NCBI RefSeq assembly: GCF_021401125.1 | Contig: NZ_JACBFQ010000009.1 | Location: 186,001 to 250,000 of the forward strand | Length of the DNA stretch: 64,000 bases | Origin: Xanthobacter sp. NM-59 | GTDB taxonomy: Bacteria > Pseudomonadota > Alphaproteobacteria > Rhizobiales > Xanthobacteraceae | Direction: 5' to 3' | Part shown: piece after piece, positions 17,152-24,954 of the stretch | How positions within the stretch are numbered: position 1 is the stretch's first letter | How the letters are laid out: each line of letters begins with the position of its first letter | Program-made: the position numbers and the translations under genes | Notes under the pieces: generated by a model | Databases searched by the model: none | What the model was told of the DNA's origin: nothing | The model's input: the letters and a program-made list of their open reading frames with translations, nothing else

Positions 17152-18159
17152 TCAGAAATGCTTTTCCGGCCAGCGGCACAGATCGACGATAAGGCAGCGG
17201 CCGCATTCGGGCTGGCGGGCCTTGCAGATGTAGCGGCCATGCAGGATCAGCCAATGGTGGGCGTGGAGCTTGAAGCGGTCCGGAATGCGGGCCTCCAGCG
17301 CCTCTTCCACCGCCAGCGGCGTCGCGCCAGGGGCAAGGCCGGTGCGGTTCGCCACCCGGAACAGGTGCGTATCCACCGCAATGGTGGGTTCGCCGAAGGC
17401 GATGTTGAGCACCACATTGGCGGTCTTGCGGCCAACGCCCGGCAGCGCCTCCAGCGCCTCGCGGTCGCGCGGCACCTCGCCATGGTGGCGCTCCAGCAGC
17501 AGGCGCGAAAGCTCCACCACGTTCTTCGCCTTGTTCTTGAACAGGCCCAGGGTGCGAATGTAATGGGCCACCTGCTCCTCCCCCAGCGCCACCATGGCCG
17601 CGGGCGTGGAGGCGGCGGCGAACAGGCCCTTGGTCGCCTTGTTCACGCCCGTGTCGGTAGCCTGGGCGGAAAGCACCACGGCCACCAGCAGGGTGTAGGG
17701 GTCGGTGTGGTCCAATTCGCCCTTGGGCTCGGGATCCTGCTTCTCAAAGCGGGAGAAAGCCTCGACGATCTCAGCCTCGCTCCAGGATGTCACGGTCTTG
17801 CCGTAGGCGGCCGCCGCCGCATTGGCCACCGCCTTGTTGCGACGGGGCGCGGCAACGGGCTCGGCCGCCTTCGCCGCCCCTTTGCGCGTGGAGGCCATCG
17901 CGCCTTTCGCGCTGGCTGAGGGCTTGCCCTTCGCTGCGCCTTTGCCGGCGCCCGCCCCCTTGGGGGCAGCCTCACCCGAGGCGGCCGTCTTGGCCGTGGC
18001 CGCGCGCCCCTTGCCGGTTCGCCCCTTGGCGGTCGCGACATCGGAAGCGGCGGCCTTGCGGCGCTTGGGCCGGGCCGGGGGCGGAGAGATCAGGTCGGCC
18101 AGGGGATCAATGCTGTCCTCGGCGACGGGCGGCTGCGGAGCGGGCGGCTTTCGTGGCAT
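17152..18159 (-). CDS. nth: Endonuclease III with long basic N-terminal extension
   Basis: A DNA glycosylase/AP lyase of base-excision repair that removes oxidised pyrimidines. The catalytic core is the last 210 or so residues: LLVAVVLSAQATD, the helix-hairpin-helix LPGVGRKTANVVL with the catalytic Lys, and VDTHLFRV with the catalytic Asp. It ends in the [4Fe-4S] cluster motif C-x6-C-x2-C-x5-C. Before the core lies an unusual 120-residue tail of Lys, Ala, Pro and Arg resembling histone H1 or AlgP-type tails. E. coli Nth has only the core. I chose the ATG at 18159; an ATG at 18183 overlaps the divergent gene's start. The gene is back to back with the DUF2244 gene. Confidence 0.92.
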   Translation of the reverse strand: MPRKPPAPQPPVAEDSIDPLADLISPPPARPKRRKAAASDVATAKGRTGKGRAATAKTAASGEAAPKGAGAGKGAAKGKPSASAKGAMASTRKGAAKAAEPVAAPRRNKAVANAAAAAYGKTVTSWSEAEIVEAFSRFEKQDPEPKGELDHTDPYTLLVAVVLSAQATDTGVNKATKGLFAAASTPAAMVALGEEQVAHYIRTLGLFKNKAKNVVELSRLLLERHHGEVPRDREALEALPGVGRKTANVVLNIAFGEPTIAVDTHLFRVANRTGLAPGATPLAVEEALEARIPDRFKLHAHHWLILHGRYICKARQPECGRCLIVDLCRWPEKHF

Positions 18160-18181
18160 TTTTCCCGTATACTGCTGCCCC

Positions 18182-18727
18182 ATGAGCGACGCTACCGATC
18201 CGAGCCTGAGCCGAAAGGACGCGCGCGGGGACCTCGCCGCAGCGGCGGGCGATCCGGTCGTCTATGCCGTCACGCTCGCGCCCCATCGCTCGCTCTCACC
18301 AACGGGCTTCCGGCTCCTGATGGGGGCCGTGGGGCTGGTGAGCTTCGGCTCGGGCAGCCTGTTCCTGGCCATGGGTGCCTGGCCGGTGTTCGGCTTCTTC
18401 GGGCTGGACGTGCTGCTGCTGTACCTCGCCTTCCGCGCCAGCTACGGGGCGGCGCGGGCGCGCGAGCACATCACGGTCACCACCACCCTGATCGAAGTGA
18501 AAAAGGAGCCCGCGCGCGGGCACCCCACCACCGAGCGCCTCAACCCCTTCTGGACCCGCCTTTTCCGCCGCGACGACGAAGACTTCGGTACCCAGGAAGT
18601 GGCCCTGGTGAGCGGCCCGCGACGGGTGGCCGTGGGCGGCTTCCTGGGACCGGAGGAAAAGGGACGGCTGGCGGGGGAGCTGGGGGAGGCAATTAAGGCC
18701 GTGAGGCGAGGAGGCGCGATTGCTTAG
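18182..18727 (+). CDS. DUF2244 family membrane protein
   Basis: A 181-residue protein with two adjacent hydrophobic helices (GFRLLMGAVGLVSFGSGSLFLAM and WPVFGFFGLDVLLLYLAF, about residues 45-85), followed by a cytoplasmic beta-rich domain. The pattern PHRSLSP at the start and AREHITVT later is that of DUF2244, common in Alphaproteobacteria and of unknown function. The ATG is 22 bases from the nth start on the opposite strand, so the two genes share a very short divergent control region. The 3' end overlaps the first codons of the AT-rich broken gene. Confidence 0.82.
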   Translation: MSDATDPSLSRKDARGDLAAAAGDPVVYAVTLAPHRSLSPTGFRLLMGAVGLVSFGSGSLFLAMGAWPVFGFFGLDVLLLYLAFRASYGAARAREHITVTTTLIEVKKEPARGHPTTERLNPFWTRLFRRDDEDFGTQEVALVSGPRRVAVGGFLGPEEKGRLAGELGEAIKAVRRGGAIA

Positions 18728-19445
18728 CCTTGCAAAAATCACAACGAAGCGCCGGGACGAATTCGAATTCCTGCTACTTCTTAAATTTGGCCAAAAGCAA
18801 CACCTAGAGGCATTGCGTGAACTTGGCTCTATACACCTAAATCATATAAATTATTTTTCTTCTTTAGAAGACAACAAAGTTCGAGGCGACAGCCTAGAGG
18901 GAGCATCACATATAATACAGCCGCACGATATAAGCGATATCATATTTGGCTTCGAACACGGCCCCGTCCGATCTGTAACGGTGAAACCAGAGGACTTAGG
19001 CGACCCCGTCATCACAAGATATGCAGAAAATAATTACACACATATATTCTGCACCTACGCCATCCGACGACCGACAGATCTATTTCCAATAGACAAGAGA
19101 GTAGCGGAGTTTGGCGAGCATTTTATAATCATAAGCCCAATTGAGTTCGGCGACATTTTAAAAAAATAATTTGAAACAACAAAAAATTGGCATCCGCGGC
19201 AAGCAAGTGGAATATTTTTCAGAAGATATGTATAGCGGTCACCTTACGGAATTTAGCAAAAGCGATATCTATAAGTGGCAAAGCGAATTTAGAGTTGCGA
19301 TTCGCGCCCCACTCGGGACCCAGTCACGCTGACGGTTGGCAATCTGTCGCACATCACGTCACCTGTGTTGCCAATTGACGCTTTAGACACGCTCAACGTC
19401 ACCGCAGCGGAGGCCCGCCAAAGGGGGTTCATCTGGGAACCGTAG
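18720..19445 (+). pseudogene. AT-rich accessory gene broken by two frameshifts
   Basis: Function unknown. The first frame (18720-19169, TTG start, 149 aa) includes IHLNHINYFSSLEDNKVRGD and stops at TAA just after a run of seven A (19160-19166). With one A fewer, the reading continues in the next frame through VEYFSEDMYSGHL and YKWQSEFRVAIRAPLG. That frame stops at 19330-19332. With one G more in the GGG at 19315-19317, reading returns to the first frame through LTVGNLSHITSPVLPIDAL and ends at TAG 19443-19445. The rebuilt protein would be about 241 residues. The 5' two thirds are strikingly AT-rich beside GC-rich neighbours, a sign of transfer. Decay and homopolymer sequencing errors are both possible causes. 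Confidence 0.65.
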
Positions 19446-19453
19446 ACGCCCCT

Positions 19454-19762
19454 TCAACACCCCGCCATCTTCCCACAGAAGGCATCGTGGAGCGCCTCCA
19501 CCACCTGAGTGATCTCGGGGCGGGCGATGCGGTAGAAGACGCTGGTGCCCTCCCGGCGCGCCTGGACAAGGCCGTCCGCCCGCAGGCGCATGAGCTGCTG
19601 CGACATGGGCACCTGCTCGATGCCCAGCTCCTCGCGCAGCTGCGCGACGGATTTTTCCTCACCCCCCAGCGCACACAGCACCAGGAGCCGTTGCGGATGG
19701 GACAGAGAGCGCATCAGCTCCGCCGCCTTCTCCGAAGCCGGGATCATATCAACTACATTCAT
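19454..19762 (-). CDS. ArsR-family repressor of BigR/SqrR (sulfur-sensing) type
   Basis: A 102-residue winged-helix regulator. The core reads LMRSLSHPQRLLVLCAL, then LGIEQVPMSQQLMRLRADGLV (recognition helix region) and a wing REGTSVFYRIA. Metal-site motifs of classical ArsR/SmtB are absent. Cysteines lie at 30, 96 and 102. The 66-residue spacing of C30-C96 equals that of the sensing pair in Rhodobacter SqrR (C41/C107) and Xylella BigR (C42/C108), which form polysulfide bridges. I chose the ATG at 19762; the frame extends upstream, but that part overlaps the control region. It is divergent from the YgaP-like gene, fitting autoregulation and control of the pump operon. Confidence 0.85.
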   Translation of the reverse strand: MNVVDMIPASEKAAELMRSLSHPQRLLVLCALGGEEKSVAQLREELGIEQVPMSQQLMRLRADGLVQARREGTSVFYRIARPEITQVVEALHDAFCGKMAGC

Positions 19763-19772
19763 GATCTTGAAT
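19757..19772. promoter_or_regulatory. SqrR-like operator, ATTC-N8-GAAT
   Basis: ATTC (19757-19760), eight bases, GAAT (19769-19772) is an exact match to the ATTC-N8-GAAT site I recall for SqrR of Rhodobacter capsulatus. It overlaps the start codon of the ArsR gene and lies 79 bases upstream of the YgaP-like start. Confidence 0.6.
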
Positions 19773-19774
19773 TT

Positions 19775-19792
19775 ATAACTTTTGAATGTTAT
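19775..19792. promoter_or_regulatory. AT-rich inverted repeat in the divergent arsR promoter
   Basis: ATAAC (19775-19779) and GTTAT (19788-19792) form a dyad within an AT-rich island of otherwise GC-rich DNA between the two divergent genes. It could be a second operator half or part of the promoter. Confidence 0.4.
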
Positions 19793-19850
19793 CTGCAACC
19801 CAGAGAACGCGGAGCGCTTCCCGCCCCGCCCGCAATCGGGAGAGAGAATA

Positions 19851-20054
19851 ATGTCGGTCGATCGCGCCGTCATGATGTTTGCCGGGTTCATGGTGCTTTT
19901 GTCCCTGGCCCTTGGCGTTTTCGTGTCGCCCTACTGGTTCTGGCTCACCGCCTTCGTGGGCGTGAACCTGATGCAGGCCTCCGTCACCGGGTTCTGCCCG
20001 GCGGCCATGATCTTCAAGAAGCTCGGCCTCAAGACCGGCTGCGCTTTCTCCTGA
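19851..20054 (+). CDS. YgaP-like transmembrane protein (DUF2892)
   Basis: A 67-residue inner-membrane protein with two hydrophobic helices: VMMFAGFMVLLSLALGVFV and YWFWLTAFVGVNLMQASV. They are followed by TGFCPAAMIFKKLGLKTGC, the conserved Cys-containing end of the DUF2892/YgaP transmembrane domain. In E. coli YgaP this domain is fused to a rhodanese (sulfurtransferase) and paired with the ArsR-type regulator YgaV; here the rhodanese is missing. I chose the ATG at 19851, which has GGGAGAG upstream. The RND adaptor gene follows after 35 bases, so it is probably the first gene of the pump operon. Confidence 0.85.
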   Translation: MSVDRAVMMFAGFMVLLSLALGVFVSPYWFWLTAFVGVNLMQASVTGFCPAAMIFKKLGLKTGCAFS

Positions 20055-20089
20055 GCACTCGGCGGCACAGCCGCCCGGAACGGAACATC

Positions 20090-21178
20090 ATGTCCCCTGC
20101 CCTTCTCCGCGCGCCCTCGCTCGCTGCGGCCCTTTGCGGCGCCGCGATTGTCGCCCTTTCAGCCAGCCTTCCCTACGCGCCAGCCCTGGCGCAGGCACTT
20201 CCGCCTGCGCCGCAGCTCGCCACCGGGCCTTCGGAAAAGGCCCCCTTCCTGGTACAGCGCCTGGACATCCCCGAGATGAAAGGCGTGTTCGGCGAGGTGG
20301 AAAGCCGCACCGTCGTGCCGGCCCGCGCCCGAATCGGCGGCACCGTGCGCGAGGTGAAGGTCACCGAGGGCAGCGAGGTGAAGAAGGGGGATGAGATCGC
20401 CCTGGTGGTGGACGACAAGCTCACCCTCACGCTCAATGCCGCCGAGGCCAAGATCAAGGAGCTGAAATCCCAGCTCGAGAATGCCACCACCGAGCTGGAC
20501 CGCGCCCAGCAGCTGCAGGCCAAGGGCTTCGCCAGCCAGAGCCGGGTGGACACCGCCAAGACCCAGTTCGACGTGGCCGCCAACCAGGTGGCCGCGGCGG
20601 AAGCCGACCGCGCCGTGGTGGTGCAGCGCGAGCGCGAGGGCGCCGTGCTCGCCCCCGCCGACGGGCGCGTGCTGACCGTTCCGGTCACCCCCGGCTCCGT
20701 GGTTCTGGCGGGCGACGAGATCGCCCGCATCGCCTCGGGCCAATATTATCTGCGCCTGTCCTTGCCCGAGCGCCACGCGGCCAACATCCATGAAGGCGGG
20801 CTCGTGCGCATCGGCCAGCGGGGCATTTCGGTGCAGACTGCCGGTGACATCGCCACGGCGCGCGAAGGTCGCATCGTGAAAGTCTATCCCGAGATCACCG
20901 GCGGCCGCGTGATGGCGGACGTGGATGTGGCGGGCCTGGGCGACTATTTCGTCAATGAACGCACCCTCGTGTGGATCGAGATCGGCCGCCGTCCGGTGCT
21001 GGCGGTGCCGCCTGAGGCCGTCACCACCCGCCATGGCGTGGATTATCTGCGCCTGATGACGCCGCAGGGCCCCATGGACGTGGCGGTGGTGCTGGGCGAG
21101 CGCTTCGCCCAGAACGGCAAGCCGCGCGTGGAGGTCCTCACCGGCCTTGCCGACGGCGACAAGGTGGTGATGCCGTGA
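20090..21178 (+). CDS. RND efflux periplasmic adaptor subunit (membrane fusion protein)
   Basis: A 362-residue adaptor joining the inner-membrane pump to an outer-membrane channel. It has an N-terminal signal sequence (ALCGAAIVALSASLPYAPALA). The first lipoyl half is IGGTVREVKVTEGSEVKKGDEIALV. An alpha-hairpin follows (AEAKIKELKSQLENATTELDRAQQL...), then the second lipoyl half EGAVLAPADGRVLTVPVTPGSVV and beta-barrel/MP domains. It has no lipobox Cys at the usual place, so it is probably held by the pump rather than a lipid. Its stop overlaps the pump's GTG start by four bases. No TolC-type gene is present in the window. Confidence 0.9.
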   Translation: MSPALLRAPSLAAALCGAAIVALSASLPYAPALAQALPPAPQLATGPSEKAPFLVQRLDIPEMKGVFGEVESRTVVPARARIGGTVREVKVTEGSEVKKGDEIALVVDDKLTLTLNAAEAKIKELKSQLENATTELDRAQQLQAKGFASQSRVDTAKTQFDVAANQVAAAEADRAVVVQREREGAVLAPADGRVLTVPVTPGSVVLAGDEIARIASGQYYLRLSLPERHAANIHEGGLVRIGQRGISVQTAGDIATAREGRIVKVYPEITGGRVMADVDVAGLGDYFVNERTLVWIEIGRRPVLAVPPEAVTTRHGVDYLRLMTPQGPMDVAVVLGERFAQNGKPRVEVLTGLADGDKVVMP

Positions 21179-24100
21179 GCAACACTCCCGAGCCCCATCA
21201 CGTGAAGCTCGGCATTGCCGGCACACTCACGCGCACCTTCATCAATTCGCCCCTCACGCCGCTGCTGCTGATGGCGGCCTTCGCGTTCGGCCTCATCGCT
21301 TTGGTCACCCTGCCGCGCGAGGAAGAGCCGCAGATTTCCGTGCCCATGGTGGACATTCATGTCACCGCCAACGGGCTGAAGGCGGAAGATGCGGTGAAGC
21401 TCGTCACCGAGCCGCTGGAGACCATCGTCAAGGGCATAGACGGGGTCGAGCACGTCTATTCCAACACGGCGGATGATGGCGTGCTCGTCACCGCCCGCTT
21501 CCTGGTGGGCACCAATCCCGATGCCGCCATCCTGCGCGTGCACGAGAAGCTCCGGGCCAATTTCGACCGGCTGCCGGTGGGCATTCCCGAGCCGCTCATC
21601 GTCGGGCGCTCCATCGACGACGTGGCGATCCTGGTGGTGACCCTCACCCCCAAGCCCGACGCCGCCGACCGCTGGACCGCCAACGGCCTCACCCGCATCG
21701 CCCGCGAGCTGCAGGTGGAGATCGCCAAGCTGCCGGACATCGGCCTCACCTATATTGTGGGTGAGCAGCCGGAGGAGATCCGCGTCGAGCCCGATCCGGA
21801 AAAGCTCTCGCTTTATGGCATCACGCTGGCCCAGCTCTCCGGCAAGATCGAGGGGGCGAACCGCTCCTTCCAGGCGGGCACGGTGCGCGAGAAGGGCCAG
21901 CAGCGCACCCTCGTCGCCGGCCAGACGCTCCAGACCCCGGCCGAGATCGGCAACCTTCTGCTCACCGCGCGCGACGGGCGGCCCATCTATGTGCGCGACG
22001 TGGCCAAGGTGACGCTCGCCACCGAGCCCGAGGAAACCCGCGTCTATGACGTGCGGCGCGGCGCCGGCGACAGGCTGGAGCGGGTGCCGGCGGTCTCGCT
22101 CGCCATCGCCAAGCGGCCCGGCACCAATGCGGTGGTCATCGCCGACGAGGTGCTCAAGCGCATCCACGCCCTGAGCGGCCAGATGGTCCCCTCCGACGTG
22201 GAGATGACCATCACCCGCAACTATGGCGAAAGCGCCAATGAAAAGGCCAACGAGCTGCTGCTGCATCTCGGCCTTGCCACGCTGTCCATCGTGGTCCTCG
22301 TGGGTGTGGCCATCGGCTGGCGCGAGGCGTTCGTGGTGGCGGTGGTCATTCCCTCCACCATCCTGCTCACGCTGTTCGCGTCGCGCCTCATGGGCTACAC
22401 GCTGAACCGGGTGAGCCTGTTCGCGCTCATCTTCTCCATCGGCATCCTGGTGGACGACGCCATCGTCGTCATCGAGAACATCGCCCGCCACTGGGCTATG
22501 AAGAACGGCCTCAAGCGCGACGAAGCCGCCATCGAGGCGGTGGCGGAGGTGGGCAACCCCACCATCGTCGCGACGCTGACCGTGGTGGCGGCGCTGCTGC
22601 CCATGTTGTTCGTGTCGGGCATGATGGGCCCCTACATGAGCCCCATCCCGGCCAATGCCTCGGCGGCCATGGTGTTCTCCTTCTTCGTCGCGGTGGTGCT
22701 CACCCCCTGGCTGATGCTGAAGGCGGCGAGCTCCAAGCCGGCGGTGGCCCACGCCCATGAGGCGGGCAATGGCGGCAAGCTGGGGCAGCTCTATGTGCGG
22801 GTGGCCGAGCCCATTTTGCGCACCAAGGCGCGGGCCTGGACCTTCCTGCTGGTGGTGGGGGGCATCACGCTCGCCTCCCTCTCCAGCTTCTACACCGAGC
22901 ATGTCACGGTGAAGCTGCTGCCCTTCGACAACAAGACCGAGCTCAACGTGGTGCTCGACCTGCCCCAGGGCGCGTCGGTGGAGGACACCAACCGCGTGCT
23001 GCAGCAGATGGTGGACCTGCTCTCCCCGGTGCCCGAGGTGGTCTCGTTCCAGACCTATGCGGGCACGGCCTCGCCCTTCAACTTCAACGGCCTGGTGCGC
23101 CACTACAATCTGCGCAATGCGCCGCGCCAGGGCGACATCCAGGTGAACCTCACCGCCAAGGGTGATCGCCACCGCACCAGCCACCAGATCGCGTTGGAGC
23201 TCAGGGAGCGGCTGAAGGCCATTCCCCTGCCCAAGGGCAGCGCCCTGAAGGTGGTGGAGCCACCGCCCGGCCCGCCGGTGCTGGCGACCCTGCTGGCGGA
23301 GATCTACGGGCCCGACCCGGAAACCCGCCGCGCGGTGGCGCGCAAGGTGCGCCAGGCATTCGAGAGCGTGCCCTTCATCGTGGACGTGGACGACAGCTTC
23401 GGCACCACGGCCGAGCGCGTGCGCCTCGCCATCGACCAGGACAATCTCGAATTCTACAAGGTGGAGCAGGCGGACGTTTACGACGCCATCCGCGCCTTCT
23501 ATGGCGGCGCCACGGTGGGCTATTCCCATCGCGGCCAAGGACGCCCGGCGATCCCAATCCGCCTTGCTTTGTCCAAGGCGGACAAGCAGGTGGACGCCCG
23601 CACCCTCTCCACCCCCGTGCCCGCCAATGCGGTGCCCGGCGGGCGCGGCGTGCTGGAGCTGGGCGATGTGGTGAGCGTGAGCCGCGAGCCCTCCTCCTAC
23701 CCCATCTTCCGCCACAACGGCCGCGCGGCCGAGATGGTGACGGCGGATCTGGCCGGTGCGTATGAGGCGCCCGTCTACGGCATGATCGCCGTGGGCAAGG
23801 CCCTCGACGCCATGGACTGGGGCAACCTGCCCAAGCCCGTCGTCTCCCTGCACGGCCAGCCCTCGGACGAGAGCAAGCCCACCGTGCTGTGGGACGGCGA
23901 ATGGGAAGTGACCTGGGTCACCTTCCGCGACATGGGCGCCGCCTTCGGGGTGGCGATCCTGGGCATCTATATCCTGGTGGTGGCGCAGTTCGGCTCGTTC
24001 AAGCTGCCGCTGGTGATCCTGACGCCCATTCCGCTCACCCTGATCGGCATCGTGTTCGGCCACTGGCTGTTCGGCGCGCCGTTCTCGGCGCCGTCCATGA

Positions 24101-24450
24101 TCGGCTTCATCGCTCTCGCCGGCATCATCGTGCGCAACTCGATCCTGCTGGTGGACTTCATCCGCCACGCCCGCGCCCCGGGCCGGCCGCTGAAGGAGGT
24201 GCTGCTGGAAGCCGGCGCCATCCGCTTCAAGCCAATCCTGCTGACGGCGGTGGCGGCCATGATCGGCGCGGCGGTGATCCTGACCGATCCGATCTTCCAG
24301 GGCCTCGCCATCTCGCTGTTCTTCGGGCTCCTGTCCTCGACGGCGCTGACCGTGCTGGTGATCCCCGCCATCTATGTGGCGCTGCGCGGGGACCGCGAGG
24401 TGCCGCAAGGGGATGTGGACAAGACCAGCAGCCATCCACAGGGCGTTTGA
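21175..24450 (+). CDS. RND efflux pump permease (AcrB/HAE family)
   Basis: A 1091-residue proton-driven transporter of the inner membrane. It has the usual duplicated layout: TM1 near residues 20-42, a large periplasmic domain, a block of helices at about 350-520, a second periplasmic domain, and a final helix block. GILVDDAIVVIEN in the fourth helix carries the paired aspartates of the proton relay (D427, D428). The second half contains FGSFKLPLVILTPIPLTLIG and IGFIALAGIIVRNSILLVDF. Substrate is unknown; heavy-metal-specific CusA-type signatures are not evident. Start is the GTG overlapping the adaptor stop. The operon is linked to a sulfur-type ArsR repressor. Confidence 0.93.
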   Translation: MSNTPEPHHVKLGIAGTLTRTFINSPLTPLLLMAAFAFGLIALVTLPREEEPQISVPMVDIHVTANGLKAEDAVKLVTEPLETIVKGIDGVEHVYSNTADDGVLVTARFLVGTNPDAAILRVHEKLRANFDRLPVGIPEPLIVGRSIDDVAILVVTLTPKPDAADRWTANGLTRIARELQVEIAKLPDIGLTYIVGEQPEEIRVEPDPEKLSLYGITLAQLSGKIEGANRSFQAGTVREKGQQRTLVAGQTLQTPAEIGNLLLTARDGRPIYVRDVAKVTLATEPEETRVYDVRRGAGDRLERVPAVSLAIAKRPGTNAVVIADEVLKRIHALSGQMVPSDVEMTITRNYGESANEKANELLLHLGLATLSIVVLVGVAIGWREAFVVAVVIPSTILLTLFASRLMGYTLNRVSLFALIFSIGILVDDAIVVIENIARHWAMKNGLKRDEAAIEAVAEVGNPTIVATLTVVAALLPMLFVSGMMGPYMSPIPANASAAMVFSFFVAVVLTPWLMLKAASSKPAVAHAHEAGNGGKLGQLYVRVAEPILRTKARAWTFLLVVGGITLASLSSFYTEHVTVKLLPFDNKTELNVVLDLPQGASVEDTNRVLQQMVDLLSPVPEVVSFQTYAGTASPFNFNGLVRHYNLRNAPRQGDIQVNLTAKGDRHRTSHQIALELRERLKAIPLPKGSALKVVEPPPGPPVLATLLAEIYGPDPETRRAVARKVRQAFESVPFIVDVDDSFGTTAERVRLAIDQDNLEFYKVEQADVYDAIRAFYGGATVGYSHRGQGRPAIPIRLALSKADKQVDARTLSTPVPANAVPGGRGVLELGDVVSVSREPSSYPIFRHNGRAAEMVTADLAGAYEAPVYGMIAVGKALDAMDWGNLPKPVVSLHGQPSDESKPTVLWDGEWEVTWVTFRDMGAAFGVAILGIYILVVAQFGSFKLPLVILTPIPLTLIGIVFGHWLFGAPFSAPSMIGFIALAGIIVRNSILLVDFIRHARAPGRPLKEVLLEAGAIRFKPILLTAVAAMIGAAVILTDPIFQGLAISLFFGLLSSTALTVLVIPAIYVALRGDREVPQGDVDKTSSHPQGV

Positions 24451-24479
24451 AAATCCGCCCGGGTGCGCTTGACACTGAA

Positions 24480-24507
24480 GGGAGGCGCCGCGTAAATGGC
24501 GCCTCCC
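24480..24507 (+). terminator. Stem-loop after the RND pump gene
   Basis: GGGAGGCGCC (24480-24489) and GGCGCCTCCC (24498-24507) form a perfect 10-bp stem with an 8-base loop, 30 bases after the pump stop and just before the tRNA gene. No T-run follows. Confidence 0.5.
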
Positions 24508-24514
24508 ATGGATC

Positions 24515-24590
24515 GGGGCCGTAGCTCAGATGGGAGAGCGCTGCAATCGCACTGCAGAGGTCAGGGGTTCGATTCCCCTCGGCTCCACCA
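24515..24590 (+). tRNA. tRNA-Ala (anticodon CGC)
   Basis: A 76-base tRNA with an encoded CCA end. The acceptor stem is GGGGCCG/CGGCTCC with the G3-U70 wobble pair that defines alanine tRNAs. The D-arm is GCTC...GAGC. The anticodon stem CTGCA/TGCAG encloses the loop ATCGCAC, giving anticodon CGC at 24548-24550, which reads GCG. The T-arm is AGGGG-TTCGATT-CCCCT. No integrase or repeated 3' end is found nearby. Confidence 0.97.
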
Positions 24591-24954
24591 ACCCGATCCG
24601 CCACCAAAGCTCCCCTGCAAATCCCAGGATTGGACGACGCCGCAGCGGCGGCGCGAAGGTGCCTTCGGCGCGCTTCCCCTCCCGTGAGCGGTGACGTCGG
24701 CGTGTCGCTTCAGCGAAGCGCGTGCCCTTGATGGGCGGCAAAATGAGCAGCCCTGCCCGTCGCCCCTCGCGTTCCGGGCGGCGCGTTCGCGGGTGGCGGC
24801 CGAGGGTGGTGAGCGGTGCCGGTCACAAGGCTGCGCGCCAAGGCCGAAAAACATCCATCTCCTGAGGCTTCCAGTCCATTTCCGAAGCGAAACTCGCCTG
24901 CCTGCAACCAGTACGATTGCGAAGCATGACAGCTTGCCGGATAGTTTTCCCGTC
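24591..24954. other. Intergenic stretch between tRNA-Ala and the GGDEF gene
   Basis: No gene recognised. The frame of the downstream cyclase stays open back to 24691, but the extra 88 residues are Arg/Pro-rich and unlike any domain. The stretch has short GC-rich dyads (for example GTGTCGCTTCAGCGAAGCG near 24700) and must hold the promoter of the cyclase gene. Confidence 0.5.

Noticed and set aside
18720-19332. Programmed ribosomal frameshifting at the A7 run
   Set aside because: The shift needed is +1, while A7 slippage usually gives -1, and a second shift is needed further on. Decay or sequence error explains both more simply, though transcriptional slippage is not excluded.
21043-24435. 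An 1130-codon minus-strand open frame over the RND pump gene
   Set aside because: A high-GC antisense artefact: His/Gln/Arg-rich translation without any family pattern, while the plus strand encodes a full RND transporter.
24515-24590. tRNA-Ala as an attachment site for an integrated element
   Set aside because: No integrase, no repeated tRNA 3' end downstream and no compositional change next to it.
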